A program made the position numbers and the translations under genes. The notes beneath the pieces were generated by a model. The model had not been told where the DNA came from, made no database searches, and saw nothing but the letters and a program-made list of their open reading frames with translations. Below, in pieces: positions 18,117 through 27,557 of a DNA stretch of 44,598 nucleotides (its first letter is position 1; each line of letters begins with the position of its first letter). Origin of the DNA: an uncultured cyanobacterium (GTDB lineage Bacteria > Cyanobacteriota > Cyanobacteriia > PCC-6307 > Cyanobiaceae); contig CAIJRN010000071.1 in NCBI GenBank assembly GCA_903823115.1, positions 1 to 44,598 on the forward strand. Reading direction: 5' to 3'.

Positions 18117-19550
18117 ATGGTTCCGATCACGCCGTCCCCCTCGTCTGCTGGCCCCCGCCGCCGCCAGTCCGCACCGCAGCCGGCTTCGTCCAGGACTGCG
18201 GACTCCCTGTCCCTGACCGCTGATGCCGAGACGGTTGCCCCTGGGGCTCCCGTGGCAGGCCTGGCTGTCGATTTTTCGGCCCTCGGTCTGTCCGAGCCCC
18301 TGCTCAAGGCCGTGGCGGCCAAGGGTTATCGCCATCCCTCGCCGATTCAGCTGCAGTGCATCCCAGCTGTGCTCGAAGGGCGCGATGTGATGGCGGCAGC
18401 CCAGACCGGCACCGGCAAGACCGCTGGCTTCACCCTGCCCCTGCTGGAGCGGCTGCGCCATGGTCCCCATGCCCGCGCCGGCGTTGTGCGGGCCCTGGTC
18501 CTCACCCCGACGCGCGAACTGGCCGCCCAGGTCGCCGAGAGCGTCACCGCCTATGGCCGCTATCTCGATCTGCGCTCCGATGTGGTCTTCGGCGGTGTCA
18601 GTGCCAATCCCCAGATCGATCGGTTGCGGCGCGGCACGGATGTGCTGGTGGCCACCCCCGGCCGCCTGATGGATCTGCATCAGCAGCGGGCGCTGCGGTT
18701 GGATCAGGTGGAAATCCTGGTGCTGGATGAAGCGGATCGCATGCTTGACATGGGTTTCATCCGCGATATTCGCAAGATCCTGGCCCTGATGCCCGAGCGG
18801 CGTCAGAACCTGCTCTTTTCTGCCACCTTCTCGCCGGAGATCCGGCGCCTGGCCACCGGGTTGCTGCATCAACCGGTGCAGCTCCAGGCCACGCCGGAGA
18901 ACCGGGCCACGCCGCTGGTGGAGCAGGTGATGCATCCCTGTGACATGGCGCGCAAGCCTGATCTGCTCTGCCATCTGATCCGTGACAACGACTGGCAGCA
19001 GGTGCTGGTGTTCTCACGCACCAAGCACGGCGCCAATCGCATGGCAGAGCGCCTCGACAAGGAGGGCATTTCGGCAGCCGCCATCCATGGCAACAAGAGC
19101 CAGGGGGCCCGCACCAGAGCCCTCTCAGGCTTCAAGAGCGGTGAGGTGCGGGTGCTGGTCGCCACCGACATCGCCGCCCGGGGCATCGACATCCACCAGT
19201 TGCCCCACGTGGTCAACCTGGATCTGCCGAATGTGGCTGAGGACTATGTGCACCGCATCGGCCGAACCGGTCGGGCCGGCCTGAACGGCCATGCCATCTC
19301 TCTGGTGGCCGCCGAGGAGCATGAGTTGCTGCGGGCGATTGAGCGCGTCACGGGCTCGCCCTTGCCCCGCAGCGAGATTGCCGGCTTCGAGCCCACCGTG
19401 CACTCGGCTCCGCCCATTGACCTCAGCGGTGGCCGTGGGCGTCGCCGCGAGGGTGGCGGAGCATCGAGTGGCCCCCGCGCCGGGCGCAGCGGACGGGACT
19501 CCAGCCGGGAACCGGCAGCTGGCGCACGGCGTCGCTCGCGCAGTCGCTGA
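18117..19550 (+). CDS. DEAD-box ATP-dependent RNA helicase (RhlE/Crh-like)
   Basis: This 477-residue RNA helicase has a 55-residue low-complexity N-terminus, then the Q motif, Walker A A-Q-T-G-T-G-K101-T, P-T-R-E-L-A, T-P-G-R, D204-E-A-D207, S-A-T, and the C-terminal-lobe motifs [10 protein letters not shown] and H-R-I-G-R-T-G-R. The tail (about 430-477) is Arg/Gly/Ser rich, typical for RNA-binding extensions of RhlE-type helicases. Cyanobacterial members such as CrhR unwind RNA under cold or redox stress. The assignment to a particular subfamily is not certain. Confidence 0.94.
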   Translation: MVPITPSPSSAGPRRRQSAPQPASSRTADSLSLTADAETVAPGAPVAGLAVDFSALGLSEPLLKAVAAKGYRHPSPIQLQCIPAVLEGRDVMAAAQTGTGKTAGFTLPLLERLRHGPHARAGVVRALVLTPTRELAAQVAESVTAYGRYLDLRSDVVFGGVSANPQIDRLRRGTDVLVATPGRLMDLHQQRALRLDQVEILVLDEADRMLDMGFIRDIRKILALMPERRQNLLFSATFSPEIRRLATGLLHQPVQLQATPENRATPLVEQVMHPCDMARKPDLLCHLIRDNDWQQVLVFSRTKHGANRMAERLDKEGISAAAIHGNKSQGARTRALSGFKSGEVRVLVATDIAARGIDIHQLPHVVNLDLPNVAEDYVHRIGRTGRAGLNGHAISLVAAEEHELLRAIERVTGSPLPRSEIAGFEPTVHSAPPIDLSGGRGRRREGGGASSGPRAGRSGRDSSREPAAGARRRSRSR

Positions 19551-19622
19551 TCAACCTGTTACATCCACCACTGTTTCTCGAGCCGATCTGGGTTGCAGTG
19601 GCAGGGTGTTTCGATCCTTCCC

Positions 19623-19820
19623 ATGACCTACGAGCCCGGATCCAGTGAGTGCCGCGTGTTGATCGATTGCAAGGCTCAGATCGAAGCCATGTTGCTGAGC
19701 CTGTCGCGCATCGATAACAGCCGCCATATCCGCGATCAGCTGGTGTCTGTTCATAACCAGCTGGAAGGTCTGCATGAGTTGCATCGCCGCCAGCCTCAGG
19801 ACACGGCTGTTGCCGGCTGA
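19623..19820 (+). CDS. Small conserved-looking protein, unknown
   Basis: This 65-residue predicted helical protein (I-D-C-K-A-Q-I-E-A-M-L-L-S-L-S-R-I and D-Q-L-V-S-V-H-N-Q-L-E-G-L-H-E-L) has an amphipathic two-helix pattern, possibly a hairpin. It starts 72 bases after the helicase on the same strand. An in-frame start at 19593 would add 10 residues. I do not recognise it. The regular heptad-like pattern and neighbour-like codon use support coding. Confidence 0.5.
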   Translation: MTYEPGSSECRVLIDCKAQIEAMLLSLSRIDNSRHIRDQLVSVHNQLEGLHELHRRQPQDTAVAG

Positions 19821-20039
19821 GAGCCCCTGGCCCCCGACTTCACCTTATCGGTGCGCTCAACGCCAGCGTTCCAATCCATGGCCTCGTTTCCGTTCAGAGG
19901 ACCAGGAGCTGGGGGCAAGCTCGACACTCCCTTTCTCCGCTGCTGAGCCGGCAAAGAAGGCATCAATCACGTCCCGATGCACGAACAGGGAGACTGGAGT
20001 TAATGGTTCCGTCGGGTGCGACCGTGGGCACCTGCCGGT

Positions 20040-20423
20040 TTAAACGAGTTGGATCAGTGAGATCCAAGCCTGCTGATCGGAGCTTGCTAACAGCACAAGA
20101 ACGGCCAGGACACAGGTGTAATCACAGATAAAAATAATGCGGTTCAGGAAACGAGCTTCACCTTCCATGCTCCAGAAGTTATGGAATACGAGTGGGGCCA
20201 CCAAGGTGAAGACAATCAAGACCCCTGCCATCAGGGCTGGGTACAAGCCAAGCAGCAGTGCTGCACCCGCCAGCGACTGGGTGCTCACGCCCAACCAGAA
20301 CAGAACCTGCGGCGCAGCAAAGGATCGCGTCTTCAGCGAATCAATGATCGCTGCTGATGATCGTGCATTGGCAATGCCAAAGCCCAGAAAAAAAGCGCCG
20401 ACAAGCGACGCCGCAATGCGCAT
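20040..20423 (-). CDS. DoxX-like membrane protein
   Basis: This 127-residue protein has four predicted membrane helices (about 4-18, 40-60, 62-80, 103-120) and a loop V-F-H-N-F-W-S-M-E-G-E-A-R-F, matching the DoxX/DoxD-like family. Such proteins are often small redox-associated membrane proteins; the function here is unknown. The ATG at 20423 is used. Upstream TTG codons after a GAGGGA sequence could add about 9 residues. The gene has visibly lower GC and more AT-rich codons than its surroundings, which suggests acquisition. Confidence 0.65.
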   Translation of the reverse strand: MRIAASLVGAFFLGFGIANARSSAAIIDSLKTRSFAAPQVLFWLGVSTQSLAGAALLLGLYPALMAGVLIVFTLVAPLVFHNFWSMEGEARFLNRIIFICDYTCVLAVLVLLASSDQQAWISLIQLV

Positions 20424-20454
20424 GGCCCAGAACGGAATCAACAAGGTCAATCCC

Positions 20455-20637
20455 TCAGGTCTGCGCCCATTGTCCCCGTTCCCAGCTGCGGCAGGCGGCA
20501 TAGGCACCAGCGAGAGTGGCCACTTTCATCTGCTGCCTGGGCTGCAACTCATGACTGACCACGTAGCGCCCCGTTGTTTCACGAAAGATCTGGCAGCCTG
20601 ATCCCGTTGCATTGACGAACGACAGATCGCTCCCCAT
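20455..20637 (-). CDS. Small hypothetical protein upstream of DoxX
   Basis: This 60-residue reading frame from an ATG at 20637 ends 31 bases before the DoxX-like gene on the same strand. It is soluble-looking (C-Q-I-F-R-E-T-T-G-R-Y-V-V-S-H-E-L then a helical A-T-L-A-G-A-Y-A-A-C-R-S-W-E-R). Residues upstream of that ATG in the same frame look random. Coding is plausible but not proven, and no family is recognised. Confidence 0.42.
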   Translation of the reverse strand: MGSDLSFVNATGSGCQIFRETTGRYVVSHELQPRQQMKVATLAGAYAACRSWERGQWAQT

Positions 20638-20859
20638 TTCACACCTAGCGTTACTTCGGGTTTGGTCTAATCGGGTCGGCTGGTCATCTGGCTGTGATGG
20701 GAACCTAACAATACAAGTCTTCATCATTGACCTTGAGCGAATCAATGTAGTGGGGCTCAATGGTGATTCGGGATCTCCATTGTTTCTTCGGATTGATGTC
20801 CCTCTGGCGGTGGATGGACGCCACGCTGGCTGATCGTCCCGCTGCCAGTGGCCAGGTTC

Positions 20860-21948
20860 TCAGGTTGGCTCTGCAGGTGTTGCGGCCTGCTGTCCCAGAA
20901 GCTCGCCGCTGCTGGCGCCGCATTGCTGGATTAAAGAGTTCCCCGTGGCTTCACTGCGGCCTTCGAGTTTGGCGGTGCGGATCAGCAGCGGGCAACCGCC
21001 GGTGGCCACCACCAGGCCAACGCCTGCCAACACCTCCAGGATCTGGCCAGCAACGGGCTTGCCGGCACAGGCGGCAGGACTCGCTGCGCTGACGCCGCCG
21101 TTCTCAGCCAGCCCCCAGCGCGCCGCCGCCTTGGCCCCTTCGGGGCTGAGCTGGTCGGCCAGCCGCGGCACCAGGGGTTCACTCGCCAGCAGTTGCAGGC
21201 GCCGTTGCCGCCAGTGGGTCCAGGCGCCCGGGTAGAGGCCCATGACCTGGCGGTGGATGGTCAGCGCGCTCTGCTGCCAGTCAATCAGCCGGTCGTCCGG
21301 TTTAAGTAGCCGGGCATAGGTGACCCCCTCCTGGCTCTGGGGAATCAGGTTCAGGCGCTCGAGTCGCTGCCGCTCGCTTCCCGGGCCGGCAGCCTCGATG
21401 GCTGGCAGGGCCTCCACCAGCAAGGCGCCGGTGAGCTCGGCGAGGCGTTGGCCAAGTTGGGTGGCGTTCTCCAGCAGGGGGATCTCCAGGCTTCGCTGCA
21501 GCAGCACCGGTCCGGTGTCGAGTCCCTCCTCCATGGCCATGATGCCGACGCCGGTGTGGGTATCGCCCTCAAGCAGGGCCCATTGAATCGGCGCGGCTCC
21601 GCGCCAGCGCGGCAACAGGGAGCCATGGCCGTTCCAGCAGCCCAGAGGCGGCTGGGCCAGCACTTCCGGCGGGAGAATCTGGCCAAAGGCCACCACCACG
21701 TAGGCCTCGGCTCCCAGGGCGGCCAGTTCGGCTTGCATCGCCGGCTCGCGGCGGATCCGCTCCGGCGTGAACACCGGCAGAGCCAGCTCCAAGGCCCTGG
21801 CTTTCACCGCTGAGGGCACCAGGGCCGATCCCCGTCCCCGTCGCCGGTCCGGCTGGCTGACCACCCCCACCAGCTCGTGGCCCGCTGCCACCAGGGCATC
21901 AAGGCTGGCCAGGGCGTAGGACGGTGTCCCCCAGAACAGGATTTTCAT
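20860..21948 (-). CDS. fmt: Methionyl-tRNA formyltransferase
   Basis: Fmt formylates the initiator Met-tRNA using 10-formyltetrahydrofolate. The 362-residue protein has the catalytic triad N106, H108 and D144 at the same positions as in E. coli, the S-L-L-P-R motif (110-114) and the C-terminal OB-like tRNA-binding domain. The usual N-V-H-A is N-G-H-G here. The C-terminus carries about 40 extra residues. It starts 23 bases after tldE and is the last gene of a tldD-tldE-fmt unit. Confidence 0.97.
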   Translation of the reverse strand: MKILFWGTPSYALASLDALVAAGHELVGVVSQPDRRRGRGSALVPSAVKARALELALPVFTPERIRREPAMQAELAALGAEAYVVVAFGQILPPEVLAQPPLGCWNGHGSLLPRWRGAAPIQWALLEGDTHTGVGIMAMEEGLDTGPVLLQRSLEIPLLENATQLGQRLAELTGALLVEALPAIEAAGPGSERQRLERLNLIPQSQEGVTYARLLKPDDRLIDWQQSALTIHRQVMGLYPGAWTHWRQRRLQLLASEPLVPRLADQLSPEGAKAAARWGLAENGGVSAASPAACAGKPVAGQILEVLAGVGLVVATGGCPLLIRTAKLEGRSEATGNSLIQQCGASSGELLGQQAATPAEPT

Positions 21949-21971
21949 CGCTTCTCCTTGCCTGCGCTGAC

Positions 21972-23363
21972 TCAGGCTTCGCCGGTGATCGAGAGGTTGT
22001 CGACCCAGACCCAGGGACAGAGTCCATCCGGGGTGATCTTGGCCTGGCCTTCAAAGCCGATGATGCCCTGCAGCAGCTGGCGGATATCGCCGGCAACGGT
22101 GGCCGATTCAATCGATTGCTGCTCACCGTGTCGCAGGAGCCAGCCATCAAAGGGAAGCGAGAAGGAGCCCTGGGAGGCCTTCACACCCGCGTGAAGGGCG
22201 GAGAGGGAATCGATGACCACGAGGCCCTGCTCGCCCCCGGCGCTGTGGCCACTGCTGGCGAAACGGTCCAGTCCCTGTTCGCCGCCGCTGACTCCAGCGG
22301 TTGGGCCGATTTCGAACCAATCCGGGCCGACGGAAACCTTGGCGCCAAGACCGGCATGGCCCGTGGGCGCCACCCCGAAGGCCCGTGCGGTGGCCTCGGA
22401 ATGGAGGAAATTTCTGAGCATTCCACCCTCCAGCAAGCTCAGCCGGGCCGTGGGCGTGCCCTCGCCATCAAAGGCCGAAGCTCCGATGTTGCCTGGATGC
22501 AGGCCGTTGTCGTGGATCGAAAGGAAGGGCACGGCCAGCTGCTCGCCGATCGAATCCCTGTGGCTGAGGCTGATGCCATCGAGGATGGCGCGGGCGTTGA
22601 ACAGGCTGCTGAAGGCGCCGATCAGATCGAGGAAGGCCTCCGGGCTGAACACGCAGGTGTAGTGACCGGTACGGATCGGCGCGTAGTTGAGATGGGCAAT
22701 GGTGCGCTCGGCCGCTTCCTGGATGCAGCCGGCGATATCAAGATCGCCAGCGCCGTAGGCCATGCGGACCGCGCCGCTGCTGCGTGGTTTGCGGCCGGTT
22801 TCTTCGGCTCGGGCGTAAAGGTAGAGACTGGCGGTGGTCAGCTGTTGCTGGCGACAGGCGCCATCGCTGTTGAGATAGATCCGTTCACTGCTGCGCTGGG
22901 CCAGGCCGTTGTAGGGCACGGTGGCGATGGCGTTGTGGCGGCCGATCAGATCGCGTTCCGCCTCCTTGAGGGTGTCCAGGAGCTCCAGGATGCTGCGCTG
23001 CTCGTGCAGGGGCTGATCGAGGACCGCCAGGGGTGCGGTGGCCAGAGGGGAGAAGGCGGGTGTTTCGGCGTGGTTGCCGAAGGCGCTGGCCTCATGGGCT
23101 CCCAGCAGGGCCTTGGACAGCCCCTCATCGGAGAGGTCGGAGGTGCTGGTGATTCCCACCAGGCCCGCCTCGTTCCAGACCCGCAGGGTGATCGAACGGC
23201 GCTGGGCGCCCTTGAGCTGCTTGGCTTCGCCCCGGTCCACCTGCACGGAGGTGTCGGTGCTGCAGGCGGCCCCCAGATCCCATTGGCAGATTCCTTCCCG
23301 ACTCGCCAGCGTTTCCAGGCGACTGCGCAGAGCCACCGCATCGAGAGCTGTTTCCATGGTCAA
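21972..23363 (-). CDS. tldE: TldE/PmbA-family metalloprotease partner subunit
   Basis: This 463-residue PmbA/TldE-type protein is the partner that lacks the HExxxH motif. TldD/TldE heterodimers cut unfolded peptides and mature some ribosomally made peptides such as microcins. The start codon ATG overlaps the TGA of tldD by 4 bases (23360-23363), so the subunits are translationally coupled. The family's D-G-x-G-T-P-T-A-R block is present in the C-terminal half. Confidence 0.92.
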   Translation of the reverse strand: MTMETALDAVALRSRLETLASREGICQWDLGAACSTDTSVQVDRGEAKQLKGAQRRSITLRVWNEAGLVGITSTSDLSDEGLSKALLGAHEASAFGNHAETPAFSPLATAPLAVLDQPLHEQRSILELLDTLKEAERDLIGRHNAIATVPYNGLAQRSSERIYLNSDGACRQQQLTTASLYLYARAEETGRKPRSSGAVRMAYGAGDLDIAGCIQEAAERTIAHLNYAPIRTGHYTCVFSPEAFLDLIGAFSSLFNARAILDGISLSHRDSIGEQLAVPFLSIHDNGLHPGNIGASAFDGEGTPTARLSLLEGGMLRNFLHSEATARAFGVAPTGHAGLGAKVSVGPDWFEIGPTAGVSGGEQGLDRFASSGHSAGGEQGLVVIDSLSALHAGVKASQGSFSLPFDGWLLRHGEQQSIESATVAGDIRQLLQGIIGFEGQAKITPDGLCPWVWVDNLSITGEA

Positions 23364-24802
23364 CGTCCCCCCACGGTGATCGAATCCACCTTGATGTGCG
23401 GTTGGCCCACGGTGACGAAGATGCTGCCACTGACCGAGCCGCAGAAGCCGGCTGCCAGTTCAAGGTCATTGGCGCACATGGAGATGCGCGGCATCACCTC
23501 CTTGGCCTCACCGATCAATGTGGCCCCCTTGACCGGGCTGGCCAGTTGGCCGTTCTCGATCCGATAACCCTCCTCGACGGCGAAGTTGAACTGGCCGGTG
23601 GGGCCGACACTGCCGCCCCCCATCGCCTTGCAGTACAGGCCATGGTCGATCGAGGCGATCAGCTCCTCGGGGCTGTGAGGCCCGGCGGCAATGAAGGTGT
23701 TGCGCATGCGGCTGGCGGCGGCGAAGGTGTGGCCCTGGCGCCGGCCGCTGCCGGTGCGGGCATGGCCGGTGCGCAGTTCGCCGGCCCGGTCGCTGAGAAA
23801 GCGCTTGAGGACGCCGTTTTCAATCAGTACGGTGCGCTGGGCCGCCATGCCTTCATCGTCCATGGCGATCGAGCCGAAGGCGCCGCCTGTGAGCCCCTCG
23901 TCAATGGCGGTGACGGCCGCATGGGCGATCGATTGTTCCACCTGGTCGGCAAAGGGGGTGGTGCCCCGTTCCACCTGGGTGGTTTCCAGCAGATGGCCGC
24001 AGGCCTCATGGAAGATCACGCCGCCGAAGCGGTTGGCCAGCACCACCGGAAACTGACCGGCCTCGATGTAGTCGGCATAGAGCATGCGGGCGGCGCTCTG
24101 GCAAAGATCGAGGGCGGCAGCCTCGGCATCCCATTGGCGCAGGTCGTCGGGGCTGTCGGTGGTGCCGTAGCGGCGGCCGACACTGGAACGATGCTCGCCA
24201 TCGGCGGCCAGGACGTTCAGGCCGAGGGTCTGGTGCAGGCGGATGTCATGGGCATAGGTGCCGTCGCTGGCGGCCACCAGCACCGCCTGCCAATCACGGC
24301 CATAACTGCCGCGGCGGGCTTGCAGATGCTGGCCATGGCGGTTCAGCTGATCGGTGCCCCTGAGCAGGGCCTCGGTGGTTTCAGCCAGCGATGGGACCTG
24401 AGCGAGCCAGGCCCGTTTCTCGCTGGCGAAGTCCCGCAGGCCAGGCAGGCCGTCGAAGCGGCTGAGGCTCTGGCTGGAGCGCTGCAGACCGAGCATGGCC
24501 AGGGCCTGGTCCAGGGCCGCCAGCAAACCGGCGTCGCTGAGGTCGTTGGTGGAGACGAAGCCATCGCGATGGCCCAGAAACACGCGGATGCCAGCTCCCA
24601 TCCCGAAGGCGGGGCTGACATTGGTGATGGTGTCCTGTTCCGCCAGTACACCGAGGTGGTCGGTGCGCTCGATGAACAACTCCACCAGATCCGCTCCGGC
24701 GGCCCGGCCCTGGCTGAGCAGCGATTCCAGCCGAGCCTGCCAGCTGGCCTCATGGAGTTCGAAGGCAGCCGGCAGTGCTGTGGACAGGGTGGCCTGGGTC
24801 AA
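23360..24802 (-). CDS. tldD: TldD-family metalloprotease catalytic subunit
   Basis: This 480-residue TldD has the zinc-binding H265-E-A-C-G-H270 (HExxxH) typical of the family and the C-terminal beta-barrel segments. It starts with TTG at 24802 and has no obvious Shine-Dalgarno sequence; no in-frame ATG exists nearby upstream. It is the first gene of the tldD-tldE-fmt operon, and its promoter must lie in the 318-base gap upstream. Confidence 0.94.
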   Translation of the reverse strand: MTQATLSTALPAAFELHEASWQARLESLLSQGRAAGADLVELFIERTDHLGVLAEQDTITNVSPAFGMGAGIRVFLGHRDGFVSTNDLSDAGLLAALDQALAMLGLQRSSQSLSRFDGLPGLRDFASEKRAWLAQVPSLAETTEALLRGTDQLNRHGQHLQARRGSYGRDWQAVLVAASDGTYAHDIRLHQTLGLNVLAADGEHRSSVGRRYGTTDSPDDLRQWDAEAAALDLCQSAARMLYADYIEAGQFPVVLANRFGGVIFHEACGHLLETTQVERGTTPFADQVEQSIAHAAVTAIDEGLTGGAFGSIAMDDEGMAAQRTVLIENGVLKRFLSDRAGELRTGHARTGSGRRQGHTFAAASRMRNTFIAAGPHSPEELIASIDHGLYCKAMGGGSVGPTGQFNFAVEEGYRIENGQLASPVKGATLIGEAKEVMPRISMCANDLELAAGFCGSVSGSIFVTVGQPHIKVDSITVGGR

Positions 24803-24847
24803 GGGTTCAAGGAGGTGAGCGATGGCAGGGAAGGAAGGACTGAATCG

Positions 24848-24862
24848 CAGATCAAAGATCTG
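24848..24862. promoter_or_regulatory. Palindrome in the tldD upstream gap
   Basis: The 318-base gap 24803-25120 is AT-richer than its surroundings and carries no convincing gene. It holds CAGATC-AAA-GATCTG (24848-24862), a perfect 6-3-6 dyad 46 bases upstream of tldD, and a hairpin CGGCAG-TCATCAT-CTGCCG (24892-24910). The first is a possible operator for tldD; the second may end the leftward acsF transcript, though no T-tract follows. Confidence 0.4.
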
Positions 24863-25120
24863 GATTCTTCAGCCAGTTCATGACATTCAATCGGCAGTCA
24901 TCATCTGCCGTTCAGAGCGAAATGAAGCAACCTTTCGAGCAAGAGGAGATCAACAAAACAAGACAGCTGGCACCGGTCAATAATCAGCAAATAGAAATTG
25001 ATGAATCAATGGACTATGATTTCTATGGCCGGATCTGGACGGCTCAACAACAATGCTCCAGGTTGTTGAAATCAATCTGCCTGGGGATGGCCGTCCAGTT
25101 ACATGGGCAGGAACTGGGGA

Positions 25121-26227
25121 TCAGCGGATCGCTGGCTGGAAGCGTTCGCTGCGGATCGGAGCCATCAGGAACAACTTGGCCATCTCCAGGCCATTGGCAG
25201 CCCACCACGGCAGCTTGCGCAGGGTCCGCAACGGCGCCGGACCGCCGGCGGCATCAGCGGCGCTGAGAGCGGCGTTGTTGGTGACCAGGCGCTCGAGGCG
25301 CTGCCAGAATTTGGGATTCTCGACATCGAGCACCACGGGAAAGACGCGGGCTGAAGTTTCGTTGGTTTTGGCGATCACGTACTTGTCGTAGTCGCGGGCA
25401 TCGAGGCCCAGGGCCTCATAAAACTCTTTGCGGGCCACATCGCGCACGTACATGGTGGCGAAGACCGCCAAAAGGAAGAAGCGACACCAGAGGCGGGCAC
25501 TGAAGCCCCGCACCGTGTCCGGTTGGGCTTTCATCAGGGCATCGAAGAAATCACCGTGGCGATTTTCGTCCTGGCACCAGTTCTCGAAGAGGTTGAAAAT
25601 TGGGTAGATCTTGCTTTCGGGATGCTTCTCGAGATGACGGAAGATCGCGATGTAACGCCAGTAGCCGATCTTTTCAGAAAGGTAGGTGGCGTAAAAAATA
25701 AACTTCGGCTTGAAAAACGTGTAGGACTTGTTCGCTGTCAGGAAGCCGAGATCGAGTTGCAGGCCGAAGTCACCCATCGACTTGTTGAGGAAGCCGGCAT
25801 GGCGGGCCTCGTCGCGGGCCATGTGGGCAAAGCACTCAGCCAGCAGCGGGTTCTTTCCCTTGATGCGGCGGCTGAGCTCCTTGTAGAGCAGAAAACCGGA
25901 GAACTCAGACGTGCAGCTCTGCTCAAGAAACTCGATGAACACCTTGCGGGTTTCGGGGTCGAGTTTGTCGGCGGCGCCATCAAAGGTTTCGTTGCGAACG
26001 AAGTGGTGCCGGTTGTAGTCCTTGCGGAACTCCTCGCAGATCGCCTCCAGCTCTTCCTCGTTTGGCCGCAGATCCATGGCCGCCATGGCCTCGAAATCCG
26101 TGGTGTAGAAGCGCGGGGTCAGGATGGTGTCCTTGACCGGATCCTTCACGGCCGGTGCATCGGGGGTGCCCAGCCTTGGTTTGTCCTGGCTGGTGGAGAG
26201 GCTGGCTGTGGCGGCGGGAGGAACCAT
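25121..26227 (-). CDS. acsF: Mg-protoporphyrin IX monomethyl ester oxidative cyclase
   Basis: AcsF (ChlE) is the oxygen-dependent diiron enzyme that forms the isocyclic ring of chlorophyll. The 368-residue protein has the diiron ligands E108 and two E-x-x-H motifs: E140-A-R-H143 and E221-N-R-H224. The ATG at 26227 gives the usual length; a longer frame to 26350 is an Arg/Pro-rich extension overlapping the neighbour. It is the last gene of a leftward group after DUF2996, UbiX and the RNase homologue. Confidence 0.96.
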   Translation of the reverse strand: MVPPAATASLSTSQDKPRLGTPDAPAVKDPVKDTILTPRFYTTDFEAMAAMDLRPNEEELEAICEEFRKDYNRHHFVRNETFDGAADKLDPETRKVFIEFLEQSCTSEFSGFLLYKELSRRIKGKNPLLAECFAHMARDEARHAGFLNKSMGDFGLQLDLGFLTANKSYTFFKPKFIFYATYLSEKIGYWRYIAIFRHLEKHPESKIYPIFNLFENWCQDENRHGDFFDALMKAQPDTVRGFSARLWCRFFLLAVFATMYVRDVARKEFYEALGLDARDYDKYVIAKTNETSARVFPVVLDVENPKFWQRLERLVTNNAALSAADAAGGPAPLRTLRKLPWWAANGLEMAKLFLMAPIRSERFQPAIR

Positions 26228-26331
26228 CGCGCGGCGCTTCTGACGGCAGATGGCGCCATCGTAGTGGGCACAGGACCAACTCGGGCCCGGTTGTTGTGGA
26301 CGGGCCCTTGGGCCGCCGCTGCTGGCAGCCC

Positions 26332-26778
26332 TCAGTTCGGACCCAGCCATTTCTGGCCGTTGAGCCGTTGCACCAGGCGCGAGACGATCAGGGCCAGGGT
26401 GATCTTCCTTTCGTCGATCAGAAAGGATTCCAGCAGGCTGGGATCGCCGCCTCCCTCGCTGACGGCAATCGTTTTGGCGGAAGTGAGCTCGGCGGCCGTG
26501 AAGCAGAGCCAGAAGCGGCGATCGCTGCCCAGGGAACCCTTGACCATCCAGCAGGGACTTCCCACCACCGGCATCGGACCCTGCTCAAAACTCAGTTCCG
26601 GCGCCGGTCCGCCATAGGCCTCCACTTCGCGGATCAAGGCCGGCAGCAGCAGCTGGGGCACAAACTCCTCAAAGGGGCGATCCTCCGGTGCCGGTGGCTT
26701 GGCTTTGACAGCGGTCGCTGGGGTGGTGCTGGCACCGGCCTCGGCAGGTTCAGGAGCGGGACGGGCGGAGTCGGTCAC
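26332..26778 (-). CDS. DUF2996 cyanobacterial protein
   Basis: This 148-residue protein begins with a GTG and a Pro/Ala-rich tail (1-30), followed by a domain with P-F-E-E-F, L-P-A-L, C-W-M-V-K-G-S, and [12 protein letters not shown] near the end, and closes with Q-R-L-N-G-Q-K-W-L. This matches the DUF2996 family of cyanobacteria and plastid-bearing organisms. Its place 104 bases before acsF suggests a role in chlorophyll or thylakoid biology, but this is inference. Confidence 0.85.
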   Translation of the reverse strand: MTDSARPAPEPAEAGASTTPATAVKAKPPAPEDRPFEEFVPQLLLPALIREVEAYGGPAPELSFEQGPMPVVGSPCWMVKGSLGSDRRFWLCFTAAELTSAKTIAVSEGGGDPSLLESFLIDERKITLALIVSRLVQRLNGQKWLGPN

Positions 26779-26858
26779 CGGTGGGGCGCTGGCACGGTTG
26801 CTGCTTGAACTTTAGGGACTTCGCCTCCCTGGCCCCGATGGCAGCCGCTGATCCGCTC

Positions 26859-27557
26859 TCACCAGTCATCCGCCTCGTTCTGGCCCCAGTCGTCAGCGAC
26901 GGCCACCGCTTCGGGTTGCGGCTCGTCGTGGACCGCGGTGGCTGGCTCCGTCCGAGCCTCTCCTGGCGCCGGTGCTGCCGTTGATCTGGCCCCAGGGCGG
27001 TGCAGCACACGAAAGGGCACGGCCACGGTCGGGGCCGGTTCGCCCGGGGGGCGCTGGGGACCGGCACCGCCGGCATGGGGGCGGCGCCCTTCACTGGTGG
27101 TGGCCGCTTCTGGTGCCGCTGGTGAGACCTTCTCCTGCTGGCGTGTGAACCAGTTGCCCATCCGTGATGGTGCTGGCTGTTGTTGCCAGCTCTCGGACCA
27201 GGGCTCCGAAGTGTCCATGGCGGATTGCGGCCGTCGCCGGCCGCTGCGCCGCTGGCTCGCCCCACCCTGCTGCAGGGCCAGGGCGGCGGCCGAAGCGCTG
27301 AGCAGGGCACCGCCACTGGCTCCAATTCCGATCCACAGACCGATCGGCAGCGGCGGCGTGGTCCAGATCAGCAGCCGCAACGCCAGATTGGGCCGCGGAT
27401 TGAGGGCCGCCAGCAACAGGGCCGCCAACAGGGGCGACAGCAAAGGGAGCAGCAGCAGGCGTCGAAGCAGCGCCAGAACGGTGAAGGGGCAGAGAGATTC
27501 AGGTTGAGGATGGCCGCTGCGGCGGCCCCTGCCAACGGTTGAGCTGGCCGAGATCAA
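26859..27557 (-). CDS. Two-helix membrane protein, LapA/DUF1049-like N-terminus
   Basis: This protein has about 232 residues. Residues 25-95 hold two membrane helices separated by N-P-R-P-N-L, with P-P-L-P-I-G-L-W-I-G-I-G-A-S-G-G-A-L-L-S in the second, as in LapA-domain proteins. The rest is a disordered Pro/Gln/Glu-rich cytoplasmic tail. The only start in frame is a TTG at 27557, which lies inside the end of ubiX (59-base overlap); the true start is uncertain. Function unknown. Confidence 0.65.
   Translation of the reverse strand: MISASSTVGRGRRSGHPQPESLCPFTVLALLRRLLLLPLLSPLLAALLLAALNPRPNLALRLLIWTTPPLPIGLWIGIGASGGALLSASAAALALQQGGASQRRSGRRRPQSAMDTSEPWSESWQQQPAPSRMGNWFTRQQEKVSPAAPEAATTSEGRRPHAGGAGPQRPPGEPAPTVAVPFRVLHRPGARSTAAPAPGEARTEPATAVHDEPQPEAVAVADDWGQNEADDW

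Noticed and set aside
20612-20833. 73-codon rightward ORF downstream of fmt
   Set aside because: No start signal or composition supporting coding, and overlaps the small leftward ORF; the 20638-20859 gap appears empty.
24880-25266. 128-codon rightward ORF between tldD and acsF
   Set aside because: The second half is antisense to the acsF 3' end and the translated composition is random-looking.
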